A stretch of DNA of 64,000 nucleotides, taken from the NCBI GenBank assembly GCA_036705565.1, contig JAUBUY010000035.1; one strand, 5' to 3'. Shown here piece after piece: positions 7,942 through 16,631 of this stretch. Each line of letters opens with the position of its first letter. Within the stretch, counting starts at the first letter, position 1. Position numbers and translations under genes: made by a program. The notes beneath the pieces were generated by a model, which saw only the letters and a program-made list of their open reading frames with translations, made no database searches and had not been told where the DNA came from. The DNA comes from Microcoleus sp036705565 (lineage in GTDB: Bacteria; Cyanobacteriota; Cyanobacteriia; Cyanobacteriales; Microcoleaceae).

Positions 7942-10755
7942 ATGAATGATGACGATTTAAACGAATTAATAGATGCTTTTACCGCAGAATGCGAAGAGTT
8001 TCTTCAGTCAATGGAGACGAACCTGCTGGCGATGGAAGCTGCGGGTTTGAAAGAGCGACAAGCGGCAGTTAAAGAAATGTTTCGGGCGGCTCACTCGATT
8101 AAAGGTGCGGGTTCGATGTTGGGCTTTCAAAACGTGTCTGTCGCAGCTCACACGCTGGAGGACTGTTTTGTCATTTTGCGCGATCGCACAGACTTGGCGG
8201 CTCTGGAACCGACTACTGTGAGTGTTTTGCTGCGGGGGGTGGATGCTCTCAAAAAGATTACGCTCGAATCAGTTCAACACTCCGATGTCACAACTCCCGA
8301 TCAAACCGAAAACTTGGAGGCGATCGCCCAAATTTTCGCCCAGTTCCAGGCCAAGTACGGCAAGTCAGAACCGTCGCCAGTCACCGCAGCCAGTCAATCG
8401 CCCGCCCAGGAAACCCTGAAACTGATTTTTGAACAGCAAGTGCCGGCACTCTTCAATCGCCTAGAAACCGAGCTTTCCCAAGCTGACGAGGCAGATTTGG
8501 CAACAACTGTCACCGCCCTCAAGCAGGTTTACTACCAACTCTCCGGTTTGGCTGGAATGCTGCAATTGCCGGATTTTGGGAAAGTCGCCGCCGCCCTCAG
8601 CGCTTTGATCGACTCTCCCGACTTGACTCTACAACGGTTGCAATCCGACGGTTGGGCGATCGCCCAAAACTTGCAAACCGCACGCCAACAAATATTGGAA
8701 GGAAGGGCGATCGACATCCCCGAAATCTCCCCCTCTCCCACTCTCCCACTCTCCCCCACTCCCACTCCCCCCGAAATCTCCCCCTCCTCCACTCTCCCCG
8801 AAATCTCCCCCTCTCTCCCAGTCCCCAACCCGCAAAGGCCGACAATCCGGGTAGACTTAGAACGCTTAACTGAATTGGTGAATCTAGTCGGGGAATTAGT
8901 CATCAACCGTACAAATTTAGAACTTCAAGAATCCGAACTGCGGGGCGAAGTCAAGCGCATCCGCCGCAACATCGTAGATTTGAACCAATTCGGCGGTCAG
9001 TTGCGAGAAGAATACGACAGACTGAGCTTTGCAGAGTGGAGAGGGGGAAACGGGAACTCTGGATTGGGAAAACTTGCAGCCGCAGAAACAGAATTCCCCA
9101 TGATTGCTAACGGCAAATCCTCTCCGGCCCATGCTCACTTCGATATCTTAGAGATGGATCGTTATACAGAGTTCCACTCGACAGCCGCCGAAGTCATCGA
9201 AACTGCCCAAGCAATTTCTCAATCCGCCACCAAATTAGACACCTTAGCCATGAAATTCGAGCGCAGTACCGACCAACTGCGCCGCATTACCGAACAACTA
9301 CGCAGCCGCGTCATGCAGTTGCGAGTCGTGAGTTTCAGTCGCGCCGTCGATCACTTGCCCAGAGCCCTGCGGGAGATGTGTATCACATACGATAAAGATG
9401 TCAACCTGCTGCTAGTGGGAAGAGATACCAAAATAGACGAAAGTTTGCTCGATGCTTTGCGCGATCCCTTAATACACTTAGTGAGAAACGCTTTCGACCA
9501 CGGCATCGAAATTCCCGAAGTTCGGAAAGCAAGCGGCAAGCCGGCCAGCGGTCAAATTGAAATAGAAGCCCGCCACCAAGGCGGCCAAACTATTATTACT
9601 GTCGCCGATGACGGCAAAGGCATTGACCCGGAAATGATTCGCCGTAAAATTGTCACAAAGGGTTTGGCTACGGAGGAACAAGCTCAAGAATTTTCCATTG
9701 CCGAACTCTACGATTTTCTGTTTTGGCCGGGTTTCAGCACTACAGAAGGGGTCAGTGACCTTTCGGGGCGAGGAGTCGGGCTCGACGTGGTGCGAACAAA
9801 TTTGCGGACTGTGCGGGGGACTGTGAAGGTAGACTCTCGCCTGGGAAAAGGTACGAGTTTTATCATTAAACTGCCACTGCTGCTGTCGATTACTGATGCT
9901 TTGATGGTGAAGACAGATCACAATAAAATAGCAGTGCCGCTGGATGCAGTCGAGGAAATTCTGCACATTAAAGCCTCGGAAGTTCACATTGCCGGCAATC
10001 AGCCGATGCTGTGGTGGCGGGAAGAATTTATTCGTTTGGTGAGGATGCAAGATTTGCTCGAATACAGCGTCCTCCCGCCGGATGCCCCCTCTCCTGACCC
10101 TTTGACCCAAGAGGAAATTCCTGTCCTGGTTTTGGCTTCTACCGAAGGAATGCTGGCGGTGGCCGTGGAACGGCTGATCGGTCAGCAGGAAATTGTGGTT
10201 AAACCTTTGCCACCGCCTCTATCCAAGCCTCGCGGCGTTTTGGGGACTACGATTTTGGGGGACGGGCGCGTGGTGAATATTCTGGATGTGGACGATTTGG
10301 TGGGCCAACCTGTGGTAAATAGTTCGATCGCCGCTGTCTCCGGTAAAGTGCAGGAGATGCCGGCGAGTGCGAGTCGGTCACCGCAGATTTTGGTAGTGGA
10401 TGATTCCTATACAATTCGCCAGTTGTTGTCTCTGACGCTGACTCGTGCTCGCTACCGGGTGGTACAGGCGAAAGACGGCGTGGATGCCCTGGAAAAGTTG
10501 CAAAATGGTCTTGATTGCAGTTTGGCGATCGTGGATATTGAAATGCCTCGGATGGATGGATTTGAATTGTTGCGATCGATCAGATCGACCCAGCGGTTTG
10601 CTAAGATTCCCGTAGCCATGCTGACATCCCGTAGCGGGCCCAAACATCGGCAAATGGCAATGGAATTAGGCGCCAATCAATACTTCACCAAACCTTACAG
10701 CGAAGCCCAACTTTTACAAGCTATACCCAAATTAATCCACCACTCAATAATTTAA
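7942..10755 (+). CDS. Hybrid chemotaxis histidine kinase CheA with C-terminal receiver (PilL/HmpE-like)
   Basis: 937 residues. Order of domains: Hpt (phospho-His H51 in AAHSIKGAG), a second Hpt-like helical bundle near 155-250, a proline-rich linker, P3 dimerisation helices (LTELVNLVGELVINR), the HATPase (LVRNAFDHGIE, VADDGKGIDPE, SGRGVGLDVV), a CheW-like P5 domain, and a receiver with phosphoacceptor D in IVDIEMPRMDGF and K in TKPYS. It would autophosphorylate under control of the receptor at 1778 and pass phosphate to its own receiver and to the regulator at 562. The linker at about 255-295 is low complexity (repeats of SPTLP and EISPS), encoded by CTCCCACT-type DNA repeats at 8728-8822, so it looks like a repeat expansion within the gene. 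Confidence 0.92.
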   Translation: MNDDDLNELIDAFTAECEEFLQSMETNLLAMEAAGLKERQAAVKEMFRAAHSIKGAGSMLGFQNVSVAAHTLEDCFVILRDRTDLAALEPTTVSVLLRGVDALKKITLESVQHSDVTTPDQTENLEAIAQIFAQFQAKYGKSEPSPVTAASQSPAQETLKLIFEQQVPALFNRLETELSQADEADLATTVTALKQVYYQLSGLAGMLQLPDFGKVAAALSALIDSPDLTLQRLQSDGWAIAQNLQTARQQILEGRAIDIPEISPSPTLPLSPTPTPPEISPSSTLPEISPSLPVPNPQRPTIRVDLERLTELVNLVGELVINRTNLELQESELRGEVKRIRRNIVDLNQFGGQLREEYDRLSFAEWRGGNGNSGLGKLAAAETEFPMIANGKSSPAHAHFDILEMDRYTEFHSTAAEVIETAQAISQSATKLDTLAMKFERSTDQLRRITEQLRSRVMQLRVVSFSRAVDHLPRALREMCITYDKDVNLLLVGRDTKIDESLLDALRDPLIHLVRNAFDHGIEIPEVRKASGKPASGQIEIEARHQGGQTIITVADDGKGIDPEMIRRKIVTKGLATEEQAQEFSIAELYDFLFWPGFSTTEGVSDLSGRGVGLDVVRTNLRTVRGTVKVDSRLGKGTSFIIKLPLLLSITDALMVKTDHNKIAVPLDAVEEILHIKASEVHIAGNQPMLWWREEFIRLVRMQDLLEYSVLPPDAPSPDPLTQEEIPVLVLASTEGMLAVAVERLIGQQEIVVKPLPPPLSKPRGVLGTTILGDGRVVNILDVDDLVGQPVVNSSIAAVSGKVQEMPASASRSPQILVVDDSYTIRQLLSLTLTRARYRVVQAKDGVDALEKLQNGLDCSLAIVDIEMPRMDGFELLRSIRSTQRFAKIPVAMLTSRSGPKHRQMAMELGANQYFTKPYSEAQLLQAIPKLIHHSII

Positions 10756-10899
10756 GCCAAAATCTCAAATCTCCACTCAAATAATCCCTAATCTCAAACA
10801 AAACTTAGATCAAAAGTAATTGCACCAGCGAATAATAGTGGTCAACTACGCAGCCGACTTACCTACTAAAATCCAATAATCTTCAATCCAATAATCCTC

Positions 10900-10931
10900 A
10901 ATCTAAAATCTAAAATCTAAAATCTAAAATC
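10900..10931. repeat. AATCTAA heptamer tandem repeat
   Basis: About four and a half copies of a 7-bp unit (AATCTAAA register), ending two bases before the ATG of the CheW-like gene at 10934. Degenerate copies extend upstream (AATCCAATAAT, about 10870-10900). The same heptamer occurs at 24630, 27156, 29760, 41477 and 46750. Confidence 0.85.
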
Positions 10932-10933
10932 GA

Positions 10934-11413
10934 ATGACTCACGCCAATTACAATCGCCGCTTTCGGAGCAAGAAACAAGCCACTGTTAGAATTGCCCCTA
11001 AAAAAATGGTTTCCTTTGAACTGGGGAACGTCTACTATGCTGTTCCTATAGAACGAGTGCAGCGTATTGTTAAAGACTTTACTCCCTACGGTTTTTTAGA
11101 TAGCGGTCAAAGTTTAGTGCGACACCAAGAAGAACTAATTACGCTGATTAGTTTATCTAAAATATTTCCCAGCATCCAGACTATTGCCGACAACAACTAC
11201 CTGATTGTTTGCAGTTTAAATAAGAGCGATCGCCTGGGAATTCCGGTTCCTAATATGCCGAAAATATTGGAAATATCCGAAGAAAACTTATGCGAAATTC
11301 CCGAATTGTACCGCCAAGATCAACTCCCTAACGCCGTAGAAAAGTTAATTCGCTCGCCAGACGGTACAGAAGTTTTTTATCTAAACTTAGAGCTATTTCA
11401 CCAGAGGATATAA
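10934..11413 (+). CDS. CheW-domain protein ending the chemotaxis cluster
   Basis: 159 residues. After a basic tail (NRRFRSKKQATVR) a CheW-like fold is suggested by VSFELGNVYYAVPIERVQRIV, the HQEELITLISLSKIF strand pair and DRLGIPVPNMPKILEI. It is more diverged than the CheW at 1184. It sits 178 bp after cheA on the same strand, so it probably belongs to the same signalling array, either as a coupling protein or as an accessory that competes for the kinase. The start ATG follows directly on a heptamer repeat and has no clear Shine-Dalgarno site. A later in-frame ATG at residue 25 (MVSFEL) would still keep the whole domain. Confidence 0.78.
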   Translation: MTHANYNRRFRSKKQATVRIAPKKMVSFELGNVYYAVPIERVQRIVKDFTPYGFLDSGQSLVRHQEELITLISLSKIFPSIQTIADNNYLIVCSLNKSDRLGIPVPNMPKILEISEENLCEIPELYRQDQLPNAVEKLIRSPDGTEVFYLNLELFHQRI

Positions 11414-11478
11414 TCAGAGTTTTCTGATTGAATATATCGCCATTTTTTTACTCTATGTTCGCAATCCGTGACGGCTAG

Positions 11479-12726
11479 CTATATTAACCGCCATGCAATT
11501 AAAGCTGCTGTTTTACCTTTAGCCACTATCGGTTCACAAGGTTCCACCGTTAGATGTTGTGACATCCCTTGATAAACAGCATCAGAAATAGTAATTGCAC
11601 CACCAGGCGTGGCACTTTCTAAGCGTTTAGCTGTATTGACAACATCACCAATCACCGTATAAGTCCGAACATCTGCACCGCCAAATAGCCCTTCAATAAC
11701 GCTTCCGCAATGCACCCCGCATCCCGCACCAATTCCATATAATTCAAGCATTTCTGAAGCAGCTTTACTCATAGATTTAGCCGCAGCAATTCCCTGTTGT
11801 GGCGTAGCATAAATAGCCATAATTTCATCGGCTGTAAAAGTTATTCTTAAAGGCTGAAACTGAGAAGCTGCTGGTTCAACACAACGGTAATATTCATTGA
11901 GAACCGCTGCAACTGTCTCAGGGGAAGTTTTTTCGCACCAACTTGTAAAACCGCGAATATCCATAAATAAAATCGTGCGATCGCACTTTTGAAAAGCCAA
12001 ACCTGCTGGATTATTAAGCGCTGTGTCTACTACATGACTTCCCATTCCCCATTTTGCCATATTTCCTAGTAGTTGAGCTGTTTTTTCTAGCTGCTTTCTT
12101 TGTTTTACAATCTGTAGTGACTGCAACCCCAAAAGCAAACCGATAAACACCATACTCCAAGTAAGAAACCAGTGCGTTGCCGTCCGCGAAAATGTCACTA
12201 TCAATTCTAAATTAGCAATTAAATATTGAGACTTAATCCCAATCACAACATAAAAAGCTACCACCATCAGAGCCCTTACCAAACTTTCCAGTGGAATCAG
12301 CCAATCATCAATACCCTTAGCCCAATGGAATCGCAATCCTTGCAAAGTAGCAATCATCAGAGAAAATAACCAAAAGACAATGTGACTCAGATTTTGGAAA
12401 AAATCTAGCCCGTCTATCGGCACATCAATCAGCGTATAGATACCAACGCAGATCAGGTTTCCCCAAAAACGGTGGCATTTCGAGCTCGACAGATACCAAG
12501 CCTGAACAAGCATTGCTACTATCAGTAAATATTCAGTTGGGTCTGTGATAAATTGGAACAAACCCGCTAATATCAAGTCTGATAAAGTCTTCAGAATTAA
12601 AAAGTGACCGCTGTTACTTAATACTTCACTGAGAAATGCACTGGTGCGACTTCCTTGTAGCCGACTTTCCCATACATTTTTTGAATTTAGACTTTTTTTT
12701 GCCGTTTCAATACCTCTATTCATCAT
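11479..12726 (-). CDS. Membrane-bound class III adenylate/guanylate cyclase
   Basis: 415 residues. The N-terminal half has about six hydrophobic segments (residues 40-215). After a short coiled stretch (LQIVKQRKQLEKTAQLLG) the C-terminal 185 residues are a class III cyclase catalytic domain. The first metal Asp is in LFMDIRGFTSW and the second in TADEIMAIY; the transition-state Asn/Arg are in GDVVNTAKRLES. The lysine that normally precedes the second metal site (K-F-I-G-D type) is a threonine here (I-T-F-T-A-D), so substrate preference cannot be read as adenylate with certainty. No HAMP domain is obvious. It is convergent with the chemotaxis operon, and a cAMP role in motility is possible but only inferred. 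Confidence 0.85.
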   Translation of the reverse strand: MMNRGIETAKKSLNSKNVWESRLQGSRTSAFLSEVLSNSGHFLILKTLSDLILAGLFQFITDPTEYLLIVAMLVQAWYLSSSKCHRFWGNLICVGIYTLIDVPIDGLDFFQNLSHIVFWLFSLMIATLQGLRFHWAKGIDDWLIPLESLVRALMVVAFYVVIGIKSQYLIANLELIVTFSRTATHWFLTWSMVFIGLLLGLQSLQIVKQRKQLEKTAQLLGNMAKWGMGSHVVDTALNNPAGLAFQKCDRTILFMDIRGFTSWCEKTSPETVAAVLNEYYRCVEPAASQFQPLRITFTADEIMAIYATPQQGIAAAKSMSKAASEMLELYGIGAGCGVHCGSVIEGLFGGADVRTYTVIGDVVNTAKRLESATPGGAITISDAVYQGMSQHLTVEPCEPIVAKGKTAALIAWRLI

Positions 12727-12865
12727 CTTAATTAAAGGTCAGTGACCAGATAATTATTGTATACCAGTTCCCCAAAAAAGATGCAACTGTAAAGAGGATT
12801 AAAACCACGATATTCATCAGTCATTCCCGGAAAAAAAATCTATAGCGGTTCTCAAAAAAGTGAGA

Positions 12866-12928
12866 TATGCCCTATGCCCTATGCCCTATGCCCTATGCCC
12901 TATGCCCTATGCCCTATGCCCTATGCCC
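12866..12928. repeat. Nine perfect copies of a TATGCCC heptamer
   Basis: Exactly 63 bases, nine tandem copies of TATGCCC without a mismatch, in the 234-bp gap between the cyclase and the PepSY-type gene. An open frame through it would read MPYALCP repeats and is not a gene. Perfect identity suggests recent slippage and likely length variation between strains. Confidence 0.95.
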
Positions 12929-12960
12929 ATGAGTACCTCATTTTTCTGAGAAAGGCTATA

Positions 12961-13545
12961 TTAGCTATCTTCCTCTGTTGTTTGCGGGCGACGTTTCCGA
13001 AAAATACCAGTCATATTGATTCCTGTTACCAGCAGCAAAATCACACCCAAACCCACCAAAAACACATAGATTGGCATCAAAAAATCTCCCAAATATTCTC
13101 CTTGGTGGATATTCAAAAAAACTTCTCCTACCTCTTTCGGCATCTTAAACCAGCTTCTGCCAACTCGATAGATTACACCTGTCACCGTACTGACTGTTAA
13201 AGGCAATAAAATAATCGGTGCAGCAATACGGTGAACCTTACGAAAATCAAGTTTAGCACCTGGTCTTTCAGGGCGTGCGCCACCCAAAAATTTGGTCATC
13301 GTCAAACCAGTGACTATCAGCCCAATCACTCCCAAAGCCAGCAAAAGCACATAAAAAGGTCTGAGTTCCTTTCCGAGATAGCTTCCTTGGTGAATCACCA
13401 TAAAAATCTCGGCAGCATCATCTTCTATACCAAACCAACTTTGTGCGAGCCGATAGGTAACACCAGTTAATGCAGTCAATAGTAAAGGGATGAAAATAAT
13501 CGGTGCAACTTGGCGGTGAAGTTTGCGAAAATTAATCCTAGCCAT
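12961..13545 (-). CDS. PepSY-associated transmembrane protein, internally duplicated
   Basis: 194 residues with four membrane helices arranged as two tandem copies of one module. Each copy reads FRKxHRxxAPIIxxPLxxxxxTGVxYRxxxSWF, then FxxIHQGxYLGxxLxPxYVxLxxLGV and VTGxxMT. Histidines near the membrane faces (HRQVAP, IHQG) could bind haem or metal, as in PepSY_TM reductase-like proteins linked to iron-siderophore use. The periplasmic PepSY domains of larger relatives are missing. ATG at 13545 is preceded by AGGAGAATAAAT, a good ribosome-binding site. A piuC remnant next door suggests this was once an iron-uptake locus. Confidence 0.72.
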   Translation of the reverse strand: MARINFRKLHRQVAPIIFIPLLLTALTGVTYRLAQSWFGIEDDAAEIFMVIHQGSYLGKELRPFYVLLLALGVIGLIVTGLTMTKFLGGARPERPGAKLDFRKVHRIAAPIILLPLTVSTVTGVIYRVGRSWFKMPKEVGEVFLNIHQGEYLGDFLMPIYVFLVGLGVILLLVTGINMTGIFRKRRPQTTEEDS

Positions 13546-13615
13546 CTATTTATTCTCCTATTTTTTAGAGGTTTTGTTGTTGACAAATCAGATTCTCTTG
13601 GACGCACGGGTAGGC

Positions 13616-13679
13616 AGAAACCGGGTTTTTGCGAAAATATTTTGTGATCCCCGCAGATTCGGTAAAAAACCCGGTTTCT
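13616..13679. repeat. Inverted repeat with AGAAACCGGGTTTTT arms
   Basis: Perfect 15-bp arms at 13616-13630 and 13665-13679, with a 34-base interior. Exactly the same arms occur at 53355-53369 and 53405-53419, and a shorter version makes the core of the 50-bp tandem repeat at 7734. It is therefore a dispersed palindromic element, although in RNA it could also end transcription of the short frame at 13684. Confidence 0.8.
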
Positions 13680-13683
13680 TTGG

Positions 13684-13845
13684 TCAAAATGGGTAATTCA
13701 TGTTGCAAATAATTTCATTTTGATAGAAAGTGCCGTCACTTGTGTATCCATAATTGCTAAAACTCCCTGAAGTACCGCTTTGATAACCATAATTACTATG
13801 ACAAAACAAAGTAAAGAACTCGGAAAGACCTAAAATGTATTTCAT
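13684..13845 (-). CDS. Possible small protein, 53 residues, NYGY/SDGT type
   Basis: A short frame starting at an ATG with a strong GGAGG three bases upstream. After a hydrophobic start (MKYILGLSEFFTLF) it carries two related blocks, SNYGYQSGTSG and SNYGYTSDGTF, and ends in CNMNYPF. This layout recalls small cyanobacterial proteins with repeated YxSDGT blocks, whose role is unknown. It lies just beyond the MITE-like element that truncates piuC, so it could be chance coding in leftover DNA. I cannot name a function. Confidence 0.35.
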   Translation of the reverse strand: MKYILGLSEFFTLFCHSNYGYQSGTSGSFSNYGYTSDGTFYQNEIICNMNYPF

Positions 13846-13867
13846 CCGCCTCCAAAACCTCCTAAAT

Positions 13868-13959
13868 AGTCCTGGACGCACGACATCTATATCTCGTGTG
13901 AATGTAGGGGCAATCCCCCCGGTGGTTGCCCTTATTCCTTGGTCTCTTGCGTAAGTCCT
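13868..13959. mobile_element. MITE-like element, copy 1, ending the piuC remnant
   Basis: About 92 bases. Read on the minus strand it begins with AGGACTTACGC, has an internal hairpin (GGGCAACCACC...GATTGCCCC) and ends in GTGCGTCCAGGACT, a worn inverse of the first end. A closely related copy with two intact 11-bp ends sits at 47396-47483. PiuC homology stops exactly where this element begins. It codes for nothing and would have to be moved by a transposase elsewhere. Confidence 0.7.
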
Positions 13960-14359
13960 GCTCAACCATTGAACCAGCAGCAAGTTTAAAAGCTTGTTGT
14001 CCTTGGGTACTTTCAATCACTAATTCCCCGCCCGTATAACTTGCAGGATAGCTGAGAAATAGAGTGAGAGACAAATCCGATCGCATTAGTTCTTCATCTC
14101 CCATAATCGCATTATCAATATGTGTGCCGTAGTACATTCCTCCCTGATAGCGACTCAACATAATCGGACGCATCGCTTTAGGGCGCGCCGCTATTTGGAA
14201 TAAAGAATTTCGTTTTAGTGCTTGGTTGACTAAATTTCTGAGTTCTTGAGTTGGAGCCGCATCATTTTTTAGTTGAGCGTTATTTTTTACTTGTTGGGCG
14301 TACCAACCTGCTGTTAACTTCCCATCAACAAATTCAGCATTGGAGAAAGCGGTGAACAA
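13960..14359 (-). pseudogene. Truncated PKHD-type Fe(II)/2-oxoglutarate hydroxylase (PiuC family)
   Basis: The frame reads NAEFVDGKLTAGWYAQQVKNN, then ARPKAMRPIMLSRYQGGMYYGTHIDN, DLSLTLFLSYPASYTGGELVIES and KLAAGSMV, all typical of the first two thirds of PiuC/YbiX (usual length about 220). The iron ligands H-x-D are visible in THIDN. The distal His and Arg are lost because the frame runs into the MITE-like element after AAGSMV and stops in it. The first 20 residues are also degraded: there is no ATG, only a TTG, and the upstream codons do not match the family. The gene is dead or reduced to a fragment. PiuC genes usually sit beside TonB-dependent siderophore receptors, none of which is present here. 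Confidence 0.85.
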
Positions 14360-14405
14360 GGAGAATCTGGGAAGAAGAGTTAAGGTTTTTTATTAATATC
14401 AACTC

Positions 14406-15803
14406 TTAAGCTACTGAGGATAATTTTACATGAAAACAGCTACCTACTCCTAGCTGACTGGTAACGCTAATTTCTCCTCGATGGCTTTGGACAATTGCTT
14501 GGGCGATCGCCAATCCCATCCCCAAACCCCCTTCGCGGCGATTTCTGGCTCGATCTGCTCTCCAAAATCTGTCGAAAACTAACTTTACATCTTCTGGAGC
14601 AATGCCGATACCAGTATCCTCTACACTCACAATTGTCGATCGGTTCTGTCTGCTCAGAGAAACAGTCACACTTCCGCCCGCTGGTGTGTAATGAATTGCG
14701 TTTCCGAGCAAGTTGGAAAACAAACGAGTTAGCTGTGCAGCATCTCCCATTACAGACGTATTAATGGCTAAATTTGACTTGAGAATAATTTGCTTTTCTT
14801 GAGCTTGCAGTTCCCACAAATCTAGCAAATCCTCTAATAGTTCATCTAACGGCACCGCTATCCACTCGCGGGCGATCTTGGCTGCTGGTGCATCCATTCT
14901 AGTTAATAAAAGTAAGTCTTCAACTAACTGAGTCATCTGTTTAGTAGCAGAGGCGATCGCCGCCATTTTCTTAACATCCGCTGCATGAATTCTCTCTGGA
15001 TGACTCTGCATAACTTCCACAGAAGTTTTAATCGCTGTCAGCGGACTTCTCAACTCATGGGAAGCATCAGCAGTGAATTGTTTTAACTGCTGAAAACTAT
15101 CCTCAATTGGCTTGAGAGATTGCTTAGTCAGCCACAAACCACCAACCGCAGTCAAGCTCATAACAATAATACTCCCATAACCCAAATTCCAGCGGAGTCT
15201 GCTGAGAACTTCTTCGACTTCTTTAGTAGATTCGCTGGTGCGAATATAACCTTTTAATTCTTGCTTTTTATTATCATAAGAAATGTAAACTGGAATGGTC
15301 GCCGAGCGAATTTGCCCGTTTTGTATGGTTTGGAAACCCGATTTTATCGGTACTGGCGGTAAAGTATTGCCGGAATTTCCTAACATTTTACCTGCTTCAT
15401 TAAACCATTCTACAGCTTGATCTGGTTCCCGCAGATTTTGCCAGGGAATGTCTAAGTCTCCGTCTTTATCTAACTGGCGCGTTACTTTTTTCCGATGGAG
15501 TTCAATTTGAATATCATCATTGCGCTGTTCACTTTCTTGGTCAGATTCATCGCCTTTTTTTTCTGGATTTTCTGAAATATGCTGCTTTTCGATCGCAACT
15601 AAACTGTGAGAAGCTGCTTGAGCCAAAACCTCCAATCTCTGGTCTAATTCTTGATACAGACTGCTGGCAAATAATTCATAAACAGCAATAGCAGAAGCTC
15701 CTAAAATAGCTACCATTACTGTTAAGTAAGATAGCAATAAACGCCATCCCAAAGCTTGAAATTGGGGATTAGAGGTTTTGGTTGAGCCGATAACCGATGC
15801 CAT
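14406..15803 (-). CDS. Two-component sensor histidine kinase
   Basis: About 465 residues. One membrane helix near residues 20-45 (LLLSYLTVMVAILGASAIAVYEL), a periplasmic sensing region of about 150 residues rich in charged residues, a second helix near 205-230, then HisKA with the phospho-His in FTADASHELRSPLTAIK and a HATPase with NLLGNAIHYTP, VEDTGIGIAPED and GGLGMGLAIAQ. The regulator gene at 15769 lies directly upstream in the same direction and overlaps this start by 35 bases, so the pair is translationally coupled. ATG at 15803 is preferred over the one at 15833. The signal sensed is unknown; proximity to iron-related genes is the only hint. Confidence 0.9.
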   Translation of the reverse strand: MASVIGSTKTSNPQFQALGWRLLLSYLTVMVAILGASAIAVYELFASSLYQELDQRLEVLAQAASHSLVAIEKQHISENPEKKGDESDQESEQRNDDIQIELHRKKVTRQLDKDGDLDIPWQNLREPDQAVEWFNEAGKMLGNSGNTLPPVPIKSGFQTIQNGQIRSATIPVYISYDNKKQELKGYIRTSESTKEVEEVLSRLRWNLGYGSIIVMSLTAVGGLWLTKQSLKPIEDSFQQLKQFTADASHELRSPLTAIKTSVEVMQSHPERIHAADVKKMAAIASATKQMTQLVEDLLLLTRMDAPAAKIAREWIAVPLDELLEDLLDLWELQAQEKQIILKSNLAINTSVMGDAAQLTRLFSNLLGNAIHYTPAGGSVTVSLSRQNRSTIVSVEDTGIGIAPEDVKLVFDRFWRADRARNRREGGLGMGLAIAQAIVQSHRGEISVTSQLGVGSCFHVKLSSVA

Positions 15804-16446
15804 AAATAGTCTCAATAAAATTAGCTGGTGCACCTGCAGCTTTCAGTTTTTGCCGCAAACCCCGGAGATGAACTTTTACGGTTTCTTCTCCTGGCGAGTC
15901 TTCAAAAGCCCATATATGGTCTAGGATAGCACTCCGTGTTAAAACGCGCCCTCCTGTTCGCAGGAATAATTCTAGCAAACTGTACTCCTTTGGTGTAAGA
16001 TGCAGCAAATTATCGCGATAAGTAACTTCGCAGGTATTCGGGTTTAAACGCAGATTTTCCCACTCTAATACTGGTGGTAAAGTTGTACTTCCCCGCCGCA
16101 GTAAGGCTCTAATTCTTGCTGCTAATTCGGGCAAATCAAAAGGTTTAACGACATAATCATCGGCTCCCGCATCTAATCCCATGACTTTATCATTGCTGGT
16201 GTCTCTGGCTGTTAGCATTAACACGGGGGTTTTTAAACCTTGTCGGCGCAAGCGCTGACAAAGGCTAATTCCATCTAATTTTGGCAGCATCACATCTAGC
16301 AGAATTAAGTCATAAGTAAAAGCTTCTGCAAAGTTCCAACCTTCTTGACCGTCGGCGGCTATATCTACGGCATAATGTTGGTCGGTGAGGGCTTCTGCTA
16401 ATGCTTGGGCAATGCGATAGTCATCTTCTACTAACAGAATCTTCAT
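15769..16446 (-). CDS. OmpR/PhoB-family response regulator
   Basis: 225 residues: receiver domain with acidic pair in VEDDYR, phosphoacceptor D51 in LILLDVMLPKLDG and lysine in VVKPFDLPEL, then a winged-helix DNA-binding domain (LTPKEYSLLELFLRTGGRVLTR, VKVHLRGLRQKL, TIYGIGYRL). Partner of the overlapping histidine kinase at 14406. Its targets are not visible; the pentapeptide gene 185 bp away is divergent and shares the promoter region. The name rppA, often applied to cyanobacterial regulators of this class, cannot be justified from the sequence. Confidence 0.92.
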   Translation of the reverse strand: MKILLVEDDYRIAQALAEALTDQHYAVDIAADGQEGWNFAEAFTYDLILLDVMLPKLDGISLCQRLRRQGLKTPVLMLTARDTSNDKVMGLDAGADDYVVKPFDLPELAARIRALLRRGSTTLPPVLEWENLRLNPNTCEVTYRDNLLHLTPKEYSLLELFLRTGGRVLTRSAILDHIWAFEDSPGEETVKVHLRGLRQKLKAAGAPANFIETIYGIGYRLNQNL

Positions 16447-16631
16447 AGCTCGCTGCTAAATACTGACTGCTAAATACTGACTGCTAAACAGCAATATAAA
16501 AGATAATTGGCACACCAGACGGTTCCGAAGTATTTGATCTAAGTTGAGATTTATTGATCTCAATGTAGGGCGTTCGCTTTTCGGAGTATCATACAATATC
16601 AATGGTATTTTTGCACTCTTGTTATTTATTT

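Noticed and set aside
12866..13200. Protein with MPYALCP repeats on the plus strand
   Set aside because: It is only the translation of the TATGCCC heptamer and then runs antisense through the PepSY-type gene.
13846..14016. Upstream extension of the small NYGY protein to 110 residues
   Set aside because: The extension reads through the MITE-like element in the wrong frame for piuC; only the part from the ATG at 13845 with its GGAGG is plausible.
14406..16446. Naming the two-component pair rppA/rppB (or nrsR/nrsS)
   Set aside because: The regulator does not resemble the Synechocystis RppA sequence I recall beyond general OmpR features.
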